Origin: Stomoxys calcitrans
Taxonomy: Eukaryota > Arthropoda > Insecta > Diptera > Muscidae
NCBI RefSeq assembly: GCF_963082655.1
Contig: NC_081553.1
Span: 45,613,859-45,677,858, forward strand
Length of the DNA stretch: 64,000 bases
Reading direction: 5' to 3'
A program made the position numbers and the translations under genes. The notes beneath the pieces were generated by a model that was not told the DNA's origin, ran no database searches, and worked only from the letters and a program-made list of their open reading frames with translations. This document shows, piece by piece, positions 12,151 to 23,847 of the stretch. Numbering within the stretch: position 1 is the stretch's first letter; every line of letters starts with the position of its first letter.

Positions 12151-12440
12151 CAGTTTTTCTCCAATTTGAAATTTTGCATGCGGTGTTCTGTTAGGACCGC
12201 CAACATCTGTGACAAATACGGTCCAAATCGGTCTATAACCTCATATAGGTCCCATGTAAACCAGTCTCTCGATCCTCCTTGTTCGGTTCCTAGAAGCTTT
12301 AAATTGACAAAATTTTAGTAGGTAAAATAAAATTATGCCCTTCAACTGAATTTATTTTTTTATACATTTTTAGCAGAATCCATGGTGGTGGGTTTCCAAG
12401 ATTCGACCCGGCCAAACTTAGCACGCTTTTACTTGAGAAG
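12151..12440 (+). mobile_element. Family A variant, 3' end
   Basis: A monomer piece followed by TCCTAGAAGCTTTAAATTGA and a GATTCGACCCGGCCAAACTT hairpin. The same variant tail occurs at 59560-59745. Confidence 0.65.
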
Positions 12441-12568
12441 AAAATTTTAGCTTAGACTTAGTGCACAGTTTTTTGTTTCTATTATGACACGTTTATTAGC
12501 TGCATCTTACATAATGAGACATTGAAAATTGCCCTTTATTCCACTGCAATTTGTCTATAATACTTGGT

Positions 12569-12861
12569 TTAGATTTCAGGACAAGGTCCTTCTTCGGCAT
12601 CGAGGACTTCTGTTAAAAATAATAACAGTTTTAGATTTTTTTTACCAACATCTTAAGTGTTCTCAACTTACCAAAAATGTTCTTTGTGCAAGTTTCGACC
12701 ACAAATTCACAAGCGTTTTTGAATTGTTTTTTGGTGCCATCAATCATAGTGATGCAAACTGGATCCTCGGGATCATCACAGGACTCAGGGCAAGTGGAGT
12801 TAATGGCAACTATAATTGTCAATACAAATGTCAGAAAAAGGAATGTTTTAGCAGAAAACAT
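12569..12861 (-). CDS. Kazal vasotab-like secreted peptide, gene 2 (the only inverted copy)
   Basis: Secreted Kazal-type protein, 76 aa. Exon 1 is 12861-12672 and exon 2 is 12609-12569 on the minus strand, with a 62-bp phase-1 intron (donor GTAAGT at 12671, acceptor TTTAACAG). The signal peptide covers about residues 1-21. Cysteines 24, 28, 36, 51, 58 and 73 give C-x3-C-x7-C-x14-C-x6-C-x14-C; the sixth is in exon 2 and three residues follow it. The loop after C2 is acidic (DDPED), and the domain is acidic overall, unlike the basic neighbours. The ATG at 12861 opens the hydrophobic leader. A TATAAAT box lies about 95 bp upstream (12956-12950) and AATAAA follows the stop closely (12540-12535). 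The only member on the minus strand, so it was inverted or arose by a dispersed duplication. Target unknown. Confidence 0.85.
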
Positions 12862-12949
12862 TTTGGAAAACTAAGCTTTAGGAGTTCTGGCTTTAAAGTT
12901 TGATGAGCTATGTTCAACTAATGGGAAAATATTTTGCAATGCAAGCGCA

Positions 12950-12956
12950 ATTTATA
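12950..12956 (-). promoter_or_regulatory. TATA box candidate, gene 2
   Basis: TATAAAT on the minus strand, 95 bp before the ATG, followed by TGCGCTTGC. Confidence 0.5.
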
Positions 12957-13651
12957 GTGCCAGTGCATCCATCGAACAAACTAAAGTCTAGTTTATCAAT
13001 ATATACGTAGAACATGAAATGCCAATGCATTGTCATACTTTTATTATTTGATCAAGTGTTTTGATCAAATCTAAACTATCGGATGACACATTTTTCTGTT
13101 AAAGTGCATAAAGACAAATATCAGTTTTGAACATTTGCTTTCGTTATTAACTACAACAAAAACAAGTAAAAAAGCGTAAAGATCGGCCGGGTCGAACTTG
13201 GGATACCCACTCCCTCGGGTATGTATGTAAACCACCTTTCGTCAAAATCCGGTGAAAATGCATACCTTATGCCCCATAGCAGCTATATCGAAATAAGTAC
13301 AAGTCATTGTTCAATTGTGTTTAACAAAATATTGGCCTTTAATGTAGCTATATCTTAAAATAAACCGATCTGAACCATCTACGACACGTATGTCGAAAAG
13401 CCTAACATAAACCACTGTGTCAAATTTCAGTGAAATCGGATTATAGATGCGCCTTTAAGGGGGCAAGACTTTAAATCGAGATATCGGTCTATGTAGCATC
13501 TATATCCAAATCTGGACCGATTTGGACCAAGTTGCAGAAAAATATCTAAGAACCTAACACAACTCACTGTCCCAAATTTCTGCGAAATCGGACAATAAAT
13601 GCACCTTTTATGGGTCCAAAACCTTAAATCGAGAGATCGGTCTATATGGCA

Positions 13652-13961
13652 AAATTGCAAATTTTGCCCATGAACATTCTACTAAGGAACAGGCGCAAAC
13701 TTCTCACATATCAATGAGTGCAGTCCGATTCAAGTTTAATGATAAGGGGCCTCCTTTTTATAGCCGAATCCGAACGGCGAGCCGCAGTGCGACACCTCTT
13801 TGGAGAGAAGTTTTACATGGCATAGTACCTCACAAATGGCGCCAGCATTAGGAGGGGAAAACCACCGCTGACAATTTTTTATGATGGCCTCGCCAGGATT
13901 CGAACCCAGGCGTTCAGCGTCATAGGTGGACATGGTAACCTCTGCGGTACAGTGGCCTCCA
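13652..13961 (-). mobile_element. tRNA-derived SINE
   Basis: About 310 bp on the minus strand. The head has a pol III box A-like CCGCAGAGGTTACC and a perfect box B, GGTTCGAATCC. The body has the AGAGGTGTCGCACTGCGGC motif and the tail ends in a GAATGTTCATGGGCAAAAT segment. ATGGCA on both sides (13646-13651 and 13962-13967) is the target duplication, made within a family B monomer. Confidence 0.85.
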
Positions 13962-14523
13962 ATGGCAGCTATATTCAAATCTGGACCGATCTACGCCAAA
14001 TTGAAGAAGAATGTCGAAGGGCTTAACTTTACTCACTGTCCCGAATTTGAGCGGCATCGGACAATAAATGCGCCTTTTATGGACCCAAAACCTTAAATCG
14101 AGAGATAGGTCTGTATGGCTGCTATATTCAAATCTTGACCAATCAGGGCCAAATTGAAGAAGAATATCTAAGGGTCAACACAACTCACGGTCCAAAATTT
14201 TGGGAAAAATAGGGCAATAAACGCGCCTTTTATGGGCCCAAAACTACAAATCGAGAGATCGGTATATATGGCAGCTATATCCAAATCTGGACCGATCTGG
14301 GCCTAATTTTAGAAGGATGACGAAAGCCTAACACAACTTACTATCACAAGTTTCAGCAAAATCGGATAAAAAATGTGGCTTTTAAGGGCCTAAGACTCTA
14401 AACTGGCAGATCGGTATGTATGAGAGCTATATCAAGATGTAGTCCGATATAGTTCATCTTTGAACTGCCTGAACCTGCTTATGAACAAAGTATCTATGCT
14501 AAGTTTCAGCTCAATATCTCCAT

Positions 14524-15684
14524 TTTTATACCCTCCACCATAGGATGGGGGTGTACTAATTTCGTCATTCGGTTTGTAACACCTCGAAGTATGCGTCTGA
14601 GACCCCATAAAGTATAAAAATTCTTGATCGTCATGTCATTTTAAGTCGATCTAGCCATGTCTGTCCGTCCGTCCATCTGGCCGTCCGTCTGTCTATCGAA
14701 AGCACGATAACTTTCGAAGGAGTAAAGCTAGCCACATGAATTTTGCACAAATTCTTTTTATTAGTGTAGGTCGGTTGGTAATGTAAATGGGCCAAATCGG
14801 TCCATGTTTTGATATAGCTGCCATATAAACCGATCTTGGGTCTTGACTTCTTGAGGCTCTAGAGGGCGCTATTCTTATCCGATTTTATTGAAATTTTGCA
14901 TGTAGTGTTTTTGTATCACTTCCAAAAACTCCGATAAGTATGGTTTACATCGGTCCATGTTTTGATATAACTGCCATATAAACCGATCTTGTGTCTCGCC
15001 TTTTTGAGCCTCTAGAAGGCGCAATTCTCATCCGATTTAACTGAAATTTTGCACGTAGTGTTTTGGTATCACCGTGACAACAACAACAACTGTGCTAAGT
15101 ATGATTCAAATCGGATCATAATTTGGTATAGCTGTCATATAAACCGATCTTGGATCTTGACTACTTGAGCCAATAGAGCGCTCAATTCTCATCCGATTTG
15201 GCTGAAAATTTGCACGAGGTTTGTTTTGTTATGACTTCCAATAACTGTGCTAAGTATGGCATTAATCGGTATAGAACCTGATATAGCTGCCATATAAACC
15301 GATCTGGGATCTTGACTTCTTGTACCTTTGGAGGGCGCAATTCTCATCCTATTTGGCTGAAATTTTGTACAACGGTTTCTCTCATGACCTTCAACATACG
15401 TGTCTTATAAAGTCTGAATCGATCAACAGCTTGATACAGCTCCCATAGAAACCTATTTCCCTATTTTGCTTCTTGAGCCCCTATAAGGCTCAATTCTTAT
15501 CCGAATGAATTGAAATATTACACAATGACTTCTACAATGTTCAGCTCCAATAACATAACAGTTCTTATTCAATATTCTTTGTTTGTCTAAAAAGAGATAC
15601 TAAAAAGAGAACTCGACAAATGCGATCAATGGTGGAGGGTATATAAGATTCGGCCCCGCCGAACTTACCACGCTTTTACTTGTT
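14524..15684 (+). mobile_element. Family A element nested in family B
   Basis: Complete from TATACCCTCCACCATAGGAT to GCTTTTACTTGTT, with about five monomers. Removing it rejoins the B sequence ATTTTT-AAAGACTG exactly, without target duplication. Confidence 0.85.
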
Positions 15685-15912
15685 AAAGACTGTGCCGTGA
15701 TTTCAAAAGACAGACGGACGGACATGGCTAGATCGTCTTCGATTTTTACGCTGATCGAGAATATATATACTTTATAGGGTCGGAATGGATATTTCTATGT
15801 GTTGCAAACGGAATGACAAAATGAATATACCCCCATCCTTTGGTGGTGGGTATCAGTGCCAAATTTAATTTAAGCGGTCTCTATATTGACTTCCACACAG
15901 GAAGAGACATTT

Positions 15913-16670
15913 TTATACCCACCACCGTAGGATAGGGCGTATTTTCATTTTGTCATTTCCGACCCTACAAAGTATATATATTTCGGATTGTCGTAAAATT
16001 CTAAGACAATTTAAAGTTGTCCGTGTGTCTGTCCATCTGTTGTAATCACTCTACAGCCTTCAAAATTTGACGTATTGAGCTGAAATTTGGCACATATTCT
16101 TTTTTTTTGATGCACGCTGGTTAAGTTCTTGAATGGGCCATATCGGACCATATTTAGATATAGCTGCTATATAGACCGATTTTCCGATAAAGGGTCTAAT
16201 GCCCATAAATGCTTCATTTTTTACCCGATTTCGCTGAAATTTGAAACAGTGAGTAGTTTTAGGCCTCCTAACTTCTGATCCAAACATGGTCCACATCGGA
16301 CTATATTTATATATAGCTGCCATATAGACCGATCTCCAGATAAAGGGTCTAAAGCGCATAAATGCTTTAGTTTTTTCGCTGAAATTTGAAACGTTGAGTA
16401 GTATTACGACTCCTAATATAGGACCCAAATGTTGTTCAGATCGGACTATATTTAGATTTAGGTGCCATATAGACCGATCTGCCGATAAAATGTCTGATAG
16501 CCCATAAAAGCTTTATTTATTATCCGATTTCGCTGAAATTTGATACAGTGGGTAGTCTTGGTTCTTCCGACATCCGTCCTAAATATCCTTCGGATCGGAC
16601 TATATTTAGAAATAGGTGCCATACAAACCGATATCCCGATAAAGGGTCTGAAGAGAATAAAAGGTTAATT
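15913..16670 (+). mobile_element. Family B variant, 3' end missing
   Basis: 5' end TATACCCACCACCGTAGGAT; monomers with TTGAAACAGTGAGTAGT and GATAAAGGGTCTAAAG. Runs directly into the next family B element. Confidence 0.7.
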
Positions 16671-18069
16671 ATACCCACCACCGAAGGATAGGGGTATATT
16701 CATTTTGTCATTCCGTTTGCAACACATCGAAATGTCCATTTCCGACCCTATAAAGTATATATATTCTTGATCAGCGTAAAAATCTAAGACGATCTAAACA
16801 TGTCCGTCCGTCTGTCCGTCTGTCCGTCTGTCTGTTGAAATCACGCTACAGTCTTTAAAAATTGAGATATTGAGCTGAAATTTTGCACAGATTCTTTTTT
16901 TGTCCATAAGCAGGTTAAGTTCGAAGATGGGCTATATCGGACTATATCTTGATATAGCCCCCATATAGACCGATCCGCCGACTTAGGGTCTTAGGCCCTG
17001 TAGCCAAATTTATTATCCGATTTTGTTGAAATTTACGACAGTGAATTGCGTTGGGCCCTTCGACATCCTTCGTCAATTTGGCTCAGATCGGTCCAAATTT
17101 GGATATAGCTGCCATATAGACCGATACTCAGATTTAGGGTCTTAGGCCCATAAAAGCCACATTTTATATCCGATTTGGATGAAATTTGGCACAGTGAGTT
17201 GTGTTAGGCCCTTCAACATTCCTCGTCAATTTGGCCCAGATCGGTTCAAATTTGGATATAGCTGCCATATAGACCGATCCTCTGATTTATGGTCTTAGGC
17301 CCATAAAAGCCACATTTAATATCCGATTTTGCTGAAATTTGCGACAGTGAGTTGCGTTGGGCCCTTCGACATCCTTCGTCAATTTGGCTCAGATCGGTCC
17401 AGATTTGGATATAGCTGCCATATAGAACGATCCTCCGATTTATGGTCTTGGCCCATAAAAGCCACATTTTATATCCGATTTGGATGAAATTTGGCACAGT
17501 TTCATTCTTCTCCTTTAACATTCTTCGTCAATTTGGCCCAGATCGGTTCAAATTTGGATATAGCCCCCATATAGACCGATCCGCCGATTAAGGGTCTTAG
17601 GCCCATAAAAGCCACATTTATTATCCGATTTTGCTGAATTTTGGGACAGAGATTTGCCTTAGACCCTTCGACATCTTTCTTCTATTTGGCCCTGATCGGT
17701 TCAGATTTGGATATAGCTGCCATATAGACCGATCTCTCGATTTAAGGTTTTGGGCCCATAAAAAGCGCATTTTTTGTCCGATGTCGCCGAAATTTGGGAC
17801 AATGACTTGTGTTGGGCCCTTCGATATTTGTCTTCAATTTGGCACAGATCGGTCCAGATTTGGATATAGCTGCCATATAGACCGATCTCTCGGTTGAACA
17901 ATGACATGTACTTATAAGCATTTGGTCTAAATCGGATGATATCTATAGAGCTGCTATGGGCCTTATGTCCCATTTTTCACTGGATTTTGACGAAATGTGG
18001 TTCACATATATACCCGAGGTGGTGGGTATCCAAAGTTCGGCCCGGCCGAACTTAACGCCTTCTTACTTG
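16671..18069 (+). mobile_element. Family B element, complete
   Basis: TATACCCACCACCGAAGGAT start, GTCCGTCCGTCTGTCCGTCT block at 16801. Monomers spaced 153 bp apart at 17107, 17260, 17413, 17715 and 17868 (one 149-bp unit). Perfect GTTCGGCCCGGCCGAAC hairpin at 18034 and TACTTGTTT end. Confidence 0.85.
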
Positions 18070-18977
18070 TTTGTCTATAAGCAGGCTAAGTTCGAAGATG
18101 GGCTGTATCGGACTATATCTGAGCCCCCATATGGACTGATCCATTGATTTAGGGTCTTAGGCCCATAAAAGCCACATGTATTATCCGATTTTTCTGAAAT
18201 TTGGGACAGTGAGTTGTGTTAGGCCTTCCGACATCCTTCGTCAATTTGGCTCAGATCGGTTCAGATTTGGATATAGCTGCCATATAAACCGATCCTGCGA
18301 TTTAGGGTCTTAGGACCATAAAAGGCGCATTTATTGTCCGATGTCGCCGACATTTGGGACAGTGAGTTAAGTTAAGGCCCTTGACATACTTGTGCAATTT
18401 GGTTTAGATCTGTTCAGATTTGGATATAGCTTTCATATAGACCGATCTCATGGGTATGGGTTTTAGGCTCATAAAAGGCGCATTTATTGTCCGATGTCGC
18501 CGAAATTTAGAACTATGAGTTGTGTTAAACTCTTCGACGTCCTTCTTCAATTTTGCCCAGATCGGTCCAGATTTGAATACAGCTGCCATATAGACCCATC
18601 TCTCGATTTAAATTTTTAGGCGCATTTTTTGTCCGATTTTGCCGAAATTTGGGACAGTGCATTGTGTTAGGATCTTCGACATTTTTCCGCAACTTGGCCT
18701 AAATCGGTCCAGATTTGGATATAGCTGCCATGTAGACCGATATCTCGATTTAAAGTCTTGGCCCAAAAAAGGCGCATTTATAATCCGATTTAACTGAAAT
18801 TTGACACAGTGACTTATTTAAGGCTTTTCGACATCCATGATGTATATGGTGCAGATCGGTTATTTTTAGATTGTAGCTACCAAAACGACCAATATTTTTT
18901 AGGTTTTCGTACATACCCGAAGTGGTGGGTATCCAAAGTTAGGCTAGGCCGAACTTAACGCCTTTTTACTTGTTAAA
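18070..18977 (+). mobile_element. Family B element, 5' truncated
   Basis: Starts at GTCTATAAGCAGGCTAAGTT, five monomers, end AAGTTAGGCTAGGCCGAACT then ACTTGTT. Confidence 0.75.
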
Positions 18978-19396
18978 TTTACTTATAATGTAAGGAAAGT
19001 CAAAAATACGAACTTAGCTTAGATAAAACCATGTTTATGACTGATGGACGGACCGACGGACAGCTAAGTCTTAACCGCCTCCAAATATTTTGAATATTAA
19101 GAATATATAAGCTTTCGATATATAAAATCAATACAACTTTGTATAACAAACTAAATGAGTGAATGACATGATATACAAAAGTTACATAAGCATTATTTAT
19201 TTACAGAAGATACGTCACCTCCGGAAATACGTTTTGAACTCGACCAATATTTAATATATTCTAGCACGGTTAATGACTTTCAGTTACACTCAAACATGCA
19301 TTTTTATGAACTTAATATTATTTAGATGATTTAAAGTTTATTAAAAAATAGCTACGTGCCAGTTATGCATTTTTTTAATAGAGAAAACTAAGAGTC
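18978..19396. other. Upstream region of gene 3, nothing recognised
   Basis: AT-rich, no repeat family seen except a short GACGGACCGACGGACAGCTA string at 19046. Confidence 0.4.
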
Positions 19397-19403
19397 TATA
19401 AAT
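19397..19403 (+). promoter_or_regulatory. TATA box candidate, gene 3
   Basis: TATAAAT 103 bp before the ATG, followed by ATTGCAT. Confidence 0.45.
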
Positions 19404-19499
19404 ATTGCATAAATAGCAGGTATGTAAAAGCTACTGCACCAGTAGCATCTTTTCTTAGCTTCTAAGTGCAACAAAAAAAAAACGAAATCCTCCAAAAAA

Positions 19500-19893
19500 A
19501 TGACTTTAGTAAAATGGGTCTCTAACTTGCCCATTTTTCTTCTAATATCGATTGTTATAACCGGATTTGTTGATTCGCAACCGAATTGCCCATCGCAATT
19601 GAATTGTCTCCATGCACCCCACAATCCGGAGTGTTTAACACTGCGTAATGGAACTAGAGTGCAATCACCCAATGAATGTGATACTAAATTTAAAGTTTGC
19701 AGTGAAAACTTAGGTATGTAAATAAAAATTATGGAAAATTTTCTATACTCATAAAAATTCTGATTTTTATTTCCTCTAAGATGTTGACACGGTAACACCT
19801 GGTTTATGTTTTGTGATATTTTTACGCCAACTTCATGCAAATGACCATAATTTTAGACTTAGTGGTAGCGGCGATCATGTTCATTTAGTTTAA
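19500..19893 (+). CDS. Kazal vasotab-like secreted peptide, gene 3 (C-terminal extension)
   Basis: Secreted Kazal-like protein of 108 aa from exon 1 (19500-19713) and exon 2 (19781-19893), 67-bp phase-1 intron (donor GTATGT, acceptor CTCTAAG). The signal peptide spans about residues 1-26. Cysteines 30, 36, 45, 60, 67 and 81 have relaxed spacing at the front (C-x5-C-x8-C rather than C-x3-C-x7-C) but the usual x14, x6 and x13 afterwards. In sister genes the stop comes at or soon after the sixth cysteine; here the frame runs on for 27 residues (GDH and HVHLV near the end) to TAA at 19891. TATAAAT at 19397 and AATAAA at 19977-19982 frame the transcript. The most diverged member of the cluster by eye. 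Exon 1 is secure; the extension depends on the inferred splice. Confidence 0.75.
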
Positions 19894-19982
19894 ATTTTTT
19901 TTTTTTAATTTTTGTTTAGATTGTTACTTATAAGATTCTGCTGGCTATTTTAAGATATTTTTGTAATTTAAATATAAATAAA

Positions 19983-20113
19983 CTATTAAGGATAAATGAA
20001 TGGTATTTTAAATAAAGTCATAGTAAAGGCTTTCATTTAAAACTAGAAAAAAGTCGTTAAGACCTTGGACACCCGCCACCTGATATAAATACAACACAGC
20101 TAAGAAATGAACA
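19983..20113. other. Short spacer after gene 3
   Basis: About 130 bp without recognisable features before the family A hairpin. Confidence 0.35.
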
Positions 20114-20850
20114 AGTAAACAAGTAAAAGCGTACTAAGTTCGGCCGGGCCGAATCTTATATACCCTCCACCATGGATCGCATTTGTCGAGTTCTCTTGCC
20201 GGCATCTCTTCTTAGGCAAAAAAGGATACAGGAAAAGATTTGCTCTGCTATTAGAGCGATATCAAGATATGGTCCGGCTTGGACCACAATTAAATTACAT
20301 GTTGGTGACCTGTGTAAAATGTCAGCCAATTCGAATAAGAATTACGCACTTTGGCGGCTCAAGAAGTAAAATAGAGAGATCGATTTATATGGGAGCTGTA
20401 TCGGGCTATAGACCGATGCAGACCATAATAAACACGAATGTTGATGGCAATGAGAGGATCAGTCGTACAAAATTTCAGGCAAATCGGATAATAATTGCGA
20501 CTTCTAGAGGCTCAAGAAGTCAAGACACAAGATCGGTTTATATGGCAGCTATATCAGGTTAAAGACCGATTTAAACCATACTTGGCACAGTTGTTGGATA
20601 TCATCACAAAACACGTCGTGCAAAATTTCATTCCAATCGGATAAGAATTGCGCCCTCTAGAGGCTCAAGAAGTCAAGACCCAAGATCGGTTTATATGACA
20701 GCTATATCAGGTCATGGACCGATTTGAACCATACTTCGCACAGTTGTTGGATATCATAACAAAACACTTCGTACAAAATTTCATTCCAATCGGACAAGAA
20801 TTGCGCACTATAGAGGCTCAAGAAGTCAAGACCCAAGATCGGTTTGTATA
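20114..20850 (-). mobile_element. Family A element fused to family B
   Basis: Hairpin at 20139-20154, four monomers, then a switch at GATCGGTTTGTATATAGGCG directly into a reversed family B end. No 5' end of its own. Confidence 0.75.
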
Positions 20851-22573
20851 TAGGCGTTAAGTTCGGCCGTGCCGAATTTTGGATACTCACCACCTCGGGT
20901 ACATATGTAAACCACCTTTCATCAAAATCCGGTGAAAATTGCATAACTTATGTCCCATAGCAGTTATATCGAAATATGTTCCGATTTGGACCAAATACTA
21001 ATAAGTACAAGTCATTGTTCAATTGTGTATAACAAAATATTGGTCTTTTTAGTAGCTACATCTAAAAATAACCCTATCTGAACCATATACGACGCGGATG
21101 TCGAAAAGCCTACCATAAGTCACTGTGTCAAATTTCAGTGAAATCGGATAATATATGCGCCTTATATGGGCCCAAAACCTTAAATCGAGAGATCGGTCTA
21201 TATGGCAGCTATATCTAAATCTGGACCGATTTCGACCAAGTTGCAGAAAAATATCGAAGAGCCTAACACAACGCATTGTTTCAAATTTTGGCGAAGTCGG
21301 ACAATAAATGAGCCTTTTATGGGCCCAAGACCTTAAATCGAGATATCGGTCTATATGGCAGCTATATTCAAATCTAAACCGGTCTGTGCCATATTGCAGC
21401 AGTATGTTGAGAGGCTTAACTTAATTCACTGTCCCAAATTTCGGCGATATCGGACAATAAATGCGCTTTTTATGGGCCCAAAACCTTAAATCGAAAGATC
21501 GGTCTATATGGCAGCTATATCCAAATCTAGACCGATCTCGGCCAAAATGCAGAAATATGTCAATGGGCATAACGCAACTCACTGTCCTGAATTTTGGCAA
21601 AATCTGATAATAAAGGTGGCTTTTATGGGCCTAAGACCCTAAATCGGCGGATCGGTCTACATCTCCAAATTTGGACCGATTTGGGCCAAGTTGCAGAAAA
21701 ATGTCGGAGAGCCTCACACAACTCACTGTCCCAAATTTCGGCCACATCGGACAATGAATGTGGCTTTTAATGGTCCAAAGCTTTAAATCGAGAGATCGGT
21801 CTATATAGTAGCTATATCCAAATCTGAACCGATCTGTGCCATATTGCGGAAGTGTGTTGAGGGGCGTAATTAACTTAACTTCGGCGACATCGGACAATAA
21901 ATGCACCTTTTACGTTCCCAAAACCTTACATCGAGAGATCGGTTTATATGCCAGCTATATCCAAATCTGGACCGATCTGAGCCAAATTGCAAAAATATAT
22001 CAAAGACCACATTAATCGAGAAATCGCTCTGTATCCAAATTTGAACCGATCTGGGCCAAATTGTAGAAAGACGTCGAAGAGCCTAACACAACTCACTGTT
22101 CCAATTTTCAGCAAAATCGGATAATGAATGTAGCTTTTATGAGCCTAAGACCCTGAATCGGCGGATCGGTGAATATGGCAGCTATATCCGAATATAGACC
22201 GATCTGGGCCAAATTACGAAAGATGTCGAGAGGCCTAACGCAATAAAGGTAGCTTTTATGGGCCTAAGAACCTAAATCGGCGGATCGGTCTATATGGCAG
22301 CTATGAGCTTCGAGCACGATGAACTTTCTTTGCATAGCACGTATTGTTCGTTTATAAGACAATTTATAGTTAAATTATAGATCAAACTTAAGATGATTGA
22401 CAGTGAAACAAAACACGAAACGTGGGTGAACTGTTTAAACCAGTATTGCTATAAAGATAATAGCTAAAAAATTACCCTTTATATACCTTTTAGGGTTGCA
22501 TATGGATATTTCGATGTGTTGCAAACGGAATGACAAAATTAATATACCCCCATCCTTCGGTGGTGGGTATACA
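20851..22573 (-). mobile_element. Family B element with a foreign segment
   Basis: Starts with the reversed 3' end (GTTCGGCCGTGCCGAATTTT), about eight monomers to 22306, a 170-bp unassigned insert (about 22310-22490), then the reversed 5' terminus CATCCTTCGGTGGTGGGTAT. Confidence 0.75.
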
Positions 22574-23220
22574 AATTTGGAGTCTATTCCTAAGTGGGTC
22601 GCCCTACCTCAAAAGTACATGAACACCGAACGGATCAAAATTGTACTCAAACCAAAGGTATTTGAGAGTTAAATACGAATATGAATTATTTTCAAATTTG
22701 GACCTTAAGGATGTACCGAAGCTCACCGGTCCAGCTTGTATCTTAACAATGTCTTATTAGGTTCATACTTATAAATTCTGTAAATATGGTCGACACCTGG
22801 TATATATTTGCATTACAATTTATAGCGTTATTAGAAAAACAGACAGACCGACCGACCGACCGAATTACAGTACATTTGAGTCACTTAAGCCAACATCATA
22901 TCACATTTCACATTTGTTTATTTGTCTAAGATAAATTTGTGAATTCTGATGTTGTTTACTTTCCTCCAAATGTTTAATTGACTAACCAAATGAATATTAA
23001 GTGGCCGGCACATAACGTGGACTTCCCCGAAAAGAAGTTCGTGGATATTTTTGACATTAACATAAAGACTGTTCAGCTCGCATAGGAACAGATGATTATT
23101 TTCGACAAACAAATAATAAAACGCATACACCCAGAAAAACAAATCTGCTGTTTTTGAGATATCAGTGTTTGAAATTTTTCTGTTAAAAATTTACCCCTAT
23201 TAACTGAGTTTGTTTTTGAA
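22574..23220. other. No gene recognised
   Basis: An unassigned stretch with a family E-like phrase at about 22600-22740 and GACCGACCGACCGACCGA at 22845-22862. The minus-strand frame at 22918-23142 has no recognisable domain. Confidence 0.4.
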
Positions 23221-23820
23221 GTATTTTAGTCTCAAGAAGTCATATCGGGTTATCGGTATATAAGGGCGCATATATCACCATATTGACTGATTCGGATAAA
23301 ACTTAATACTGATGTTTGAAGTTATTTTGAGCCAAATTTAAGCCGAATTAGGTGGAGATTTAGGCTCCTAAGGGTTGAAGAAGTCAAATCCGTGGATCGG
23401 TTTATATGGGGGCTATATCTGTTTATAGACCGATTCGGATCATACTTGGACATACATGGATGGTAGAAGTCATAACTCAAGAGCTTGTTCCAAATTTCAG
23501 CCAAATTGGATAAAAATTGAGACTCTATTGGCTCAAGAAGTCAAATCTGGTACCGATTTATATGGGGCTGTAAACAAATCTAAACCGATATAGTCCATTT
23601 AGAACCCCCACTGACCTACATCAATATTAAGTATCTGTGCAAAATTTCAAGCAGTTAGCTTTACGCGTTCGACCGCTATCGTGATTTCGACAGTCGGACA
23701 GATGTACGGACAGACATGGCTAGATCGACTCTGAATGGGGTCGCAGATCAATATTCCGAGGTGTTACAAATGGAATGACTAGATAAGTATATCCCCATCC
23801 AATGGTGGTGGGTATAAAAA
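23221..23820 (-). mobile_element. Old family A relic
   Basis: Diverged monomers (TCTATTGGCTCAAGAAGTCA), a 5' block and GGTGGTGGGTATAAAA. The termini mix A and B features. Confidence 0.6.
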
Positions 23821-23847
23821 ACCAAATTGATCAACAGATTATATGGC

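Larger units (their letters stand above)
13154..15857 (-). mobile_element. Family B element with two insertions
   Basis: The hairpin end at 13154-13200, then monomers, split by a SINE (13652-13961). The array resumes to 14523, is split by a complete family A element (14524-15684), and ends with the reversed 5' block (GACAGACGGACGGACATGGC, CATCCTTTGGTGGTGGGTAT). Confidence 0.8.

Noticed and set aside
12529..12903. 124-codon plus-strand frame
   Set aside because: Antisense of Kazal gene 2, which has the signal peptide, splice sites and cysteine pattern on the minus strand.
19388..19840. 150-codon minus-strand frame
   Set aside because: Antisense of Kazal gene 3 and its promoter; no domain.
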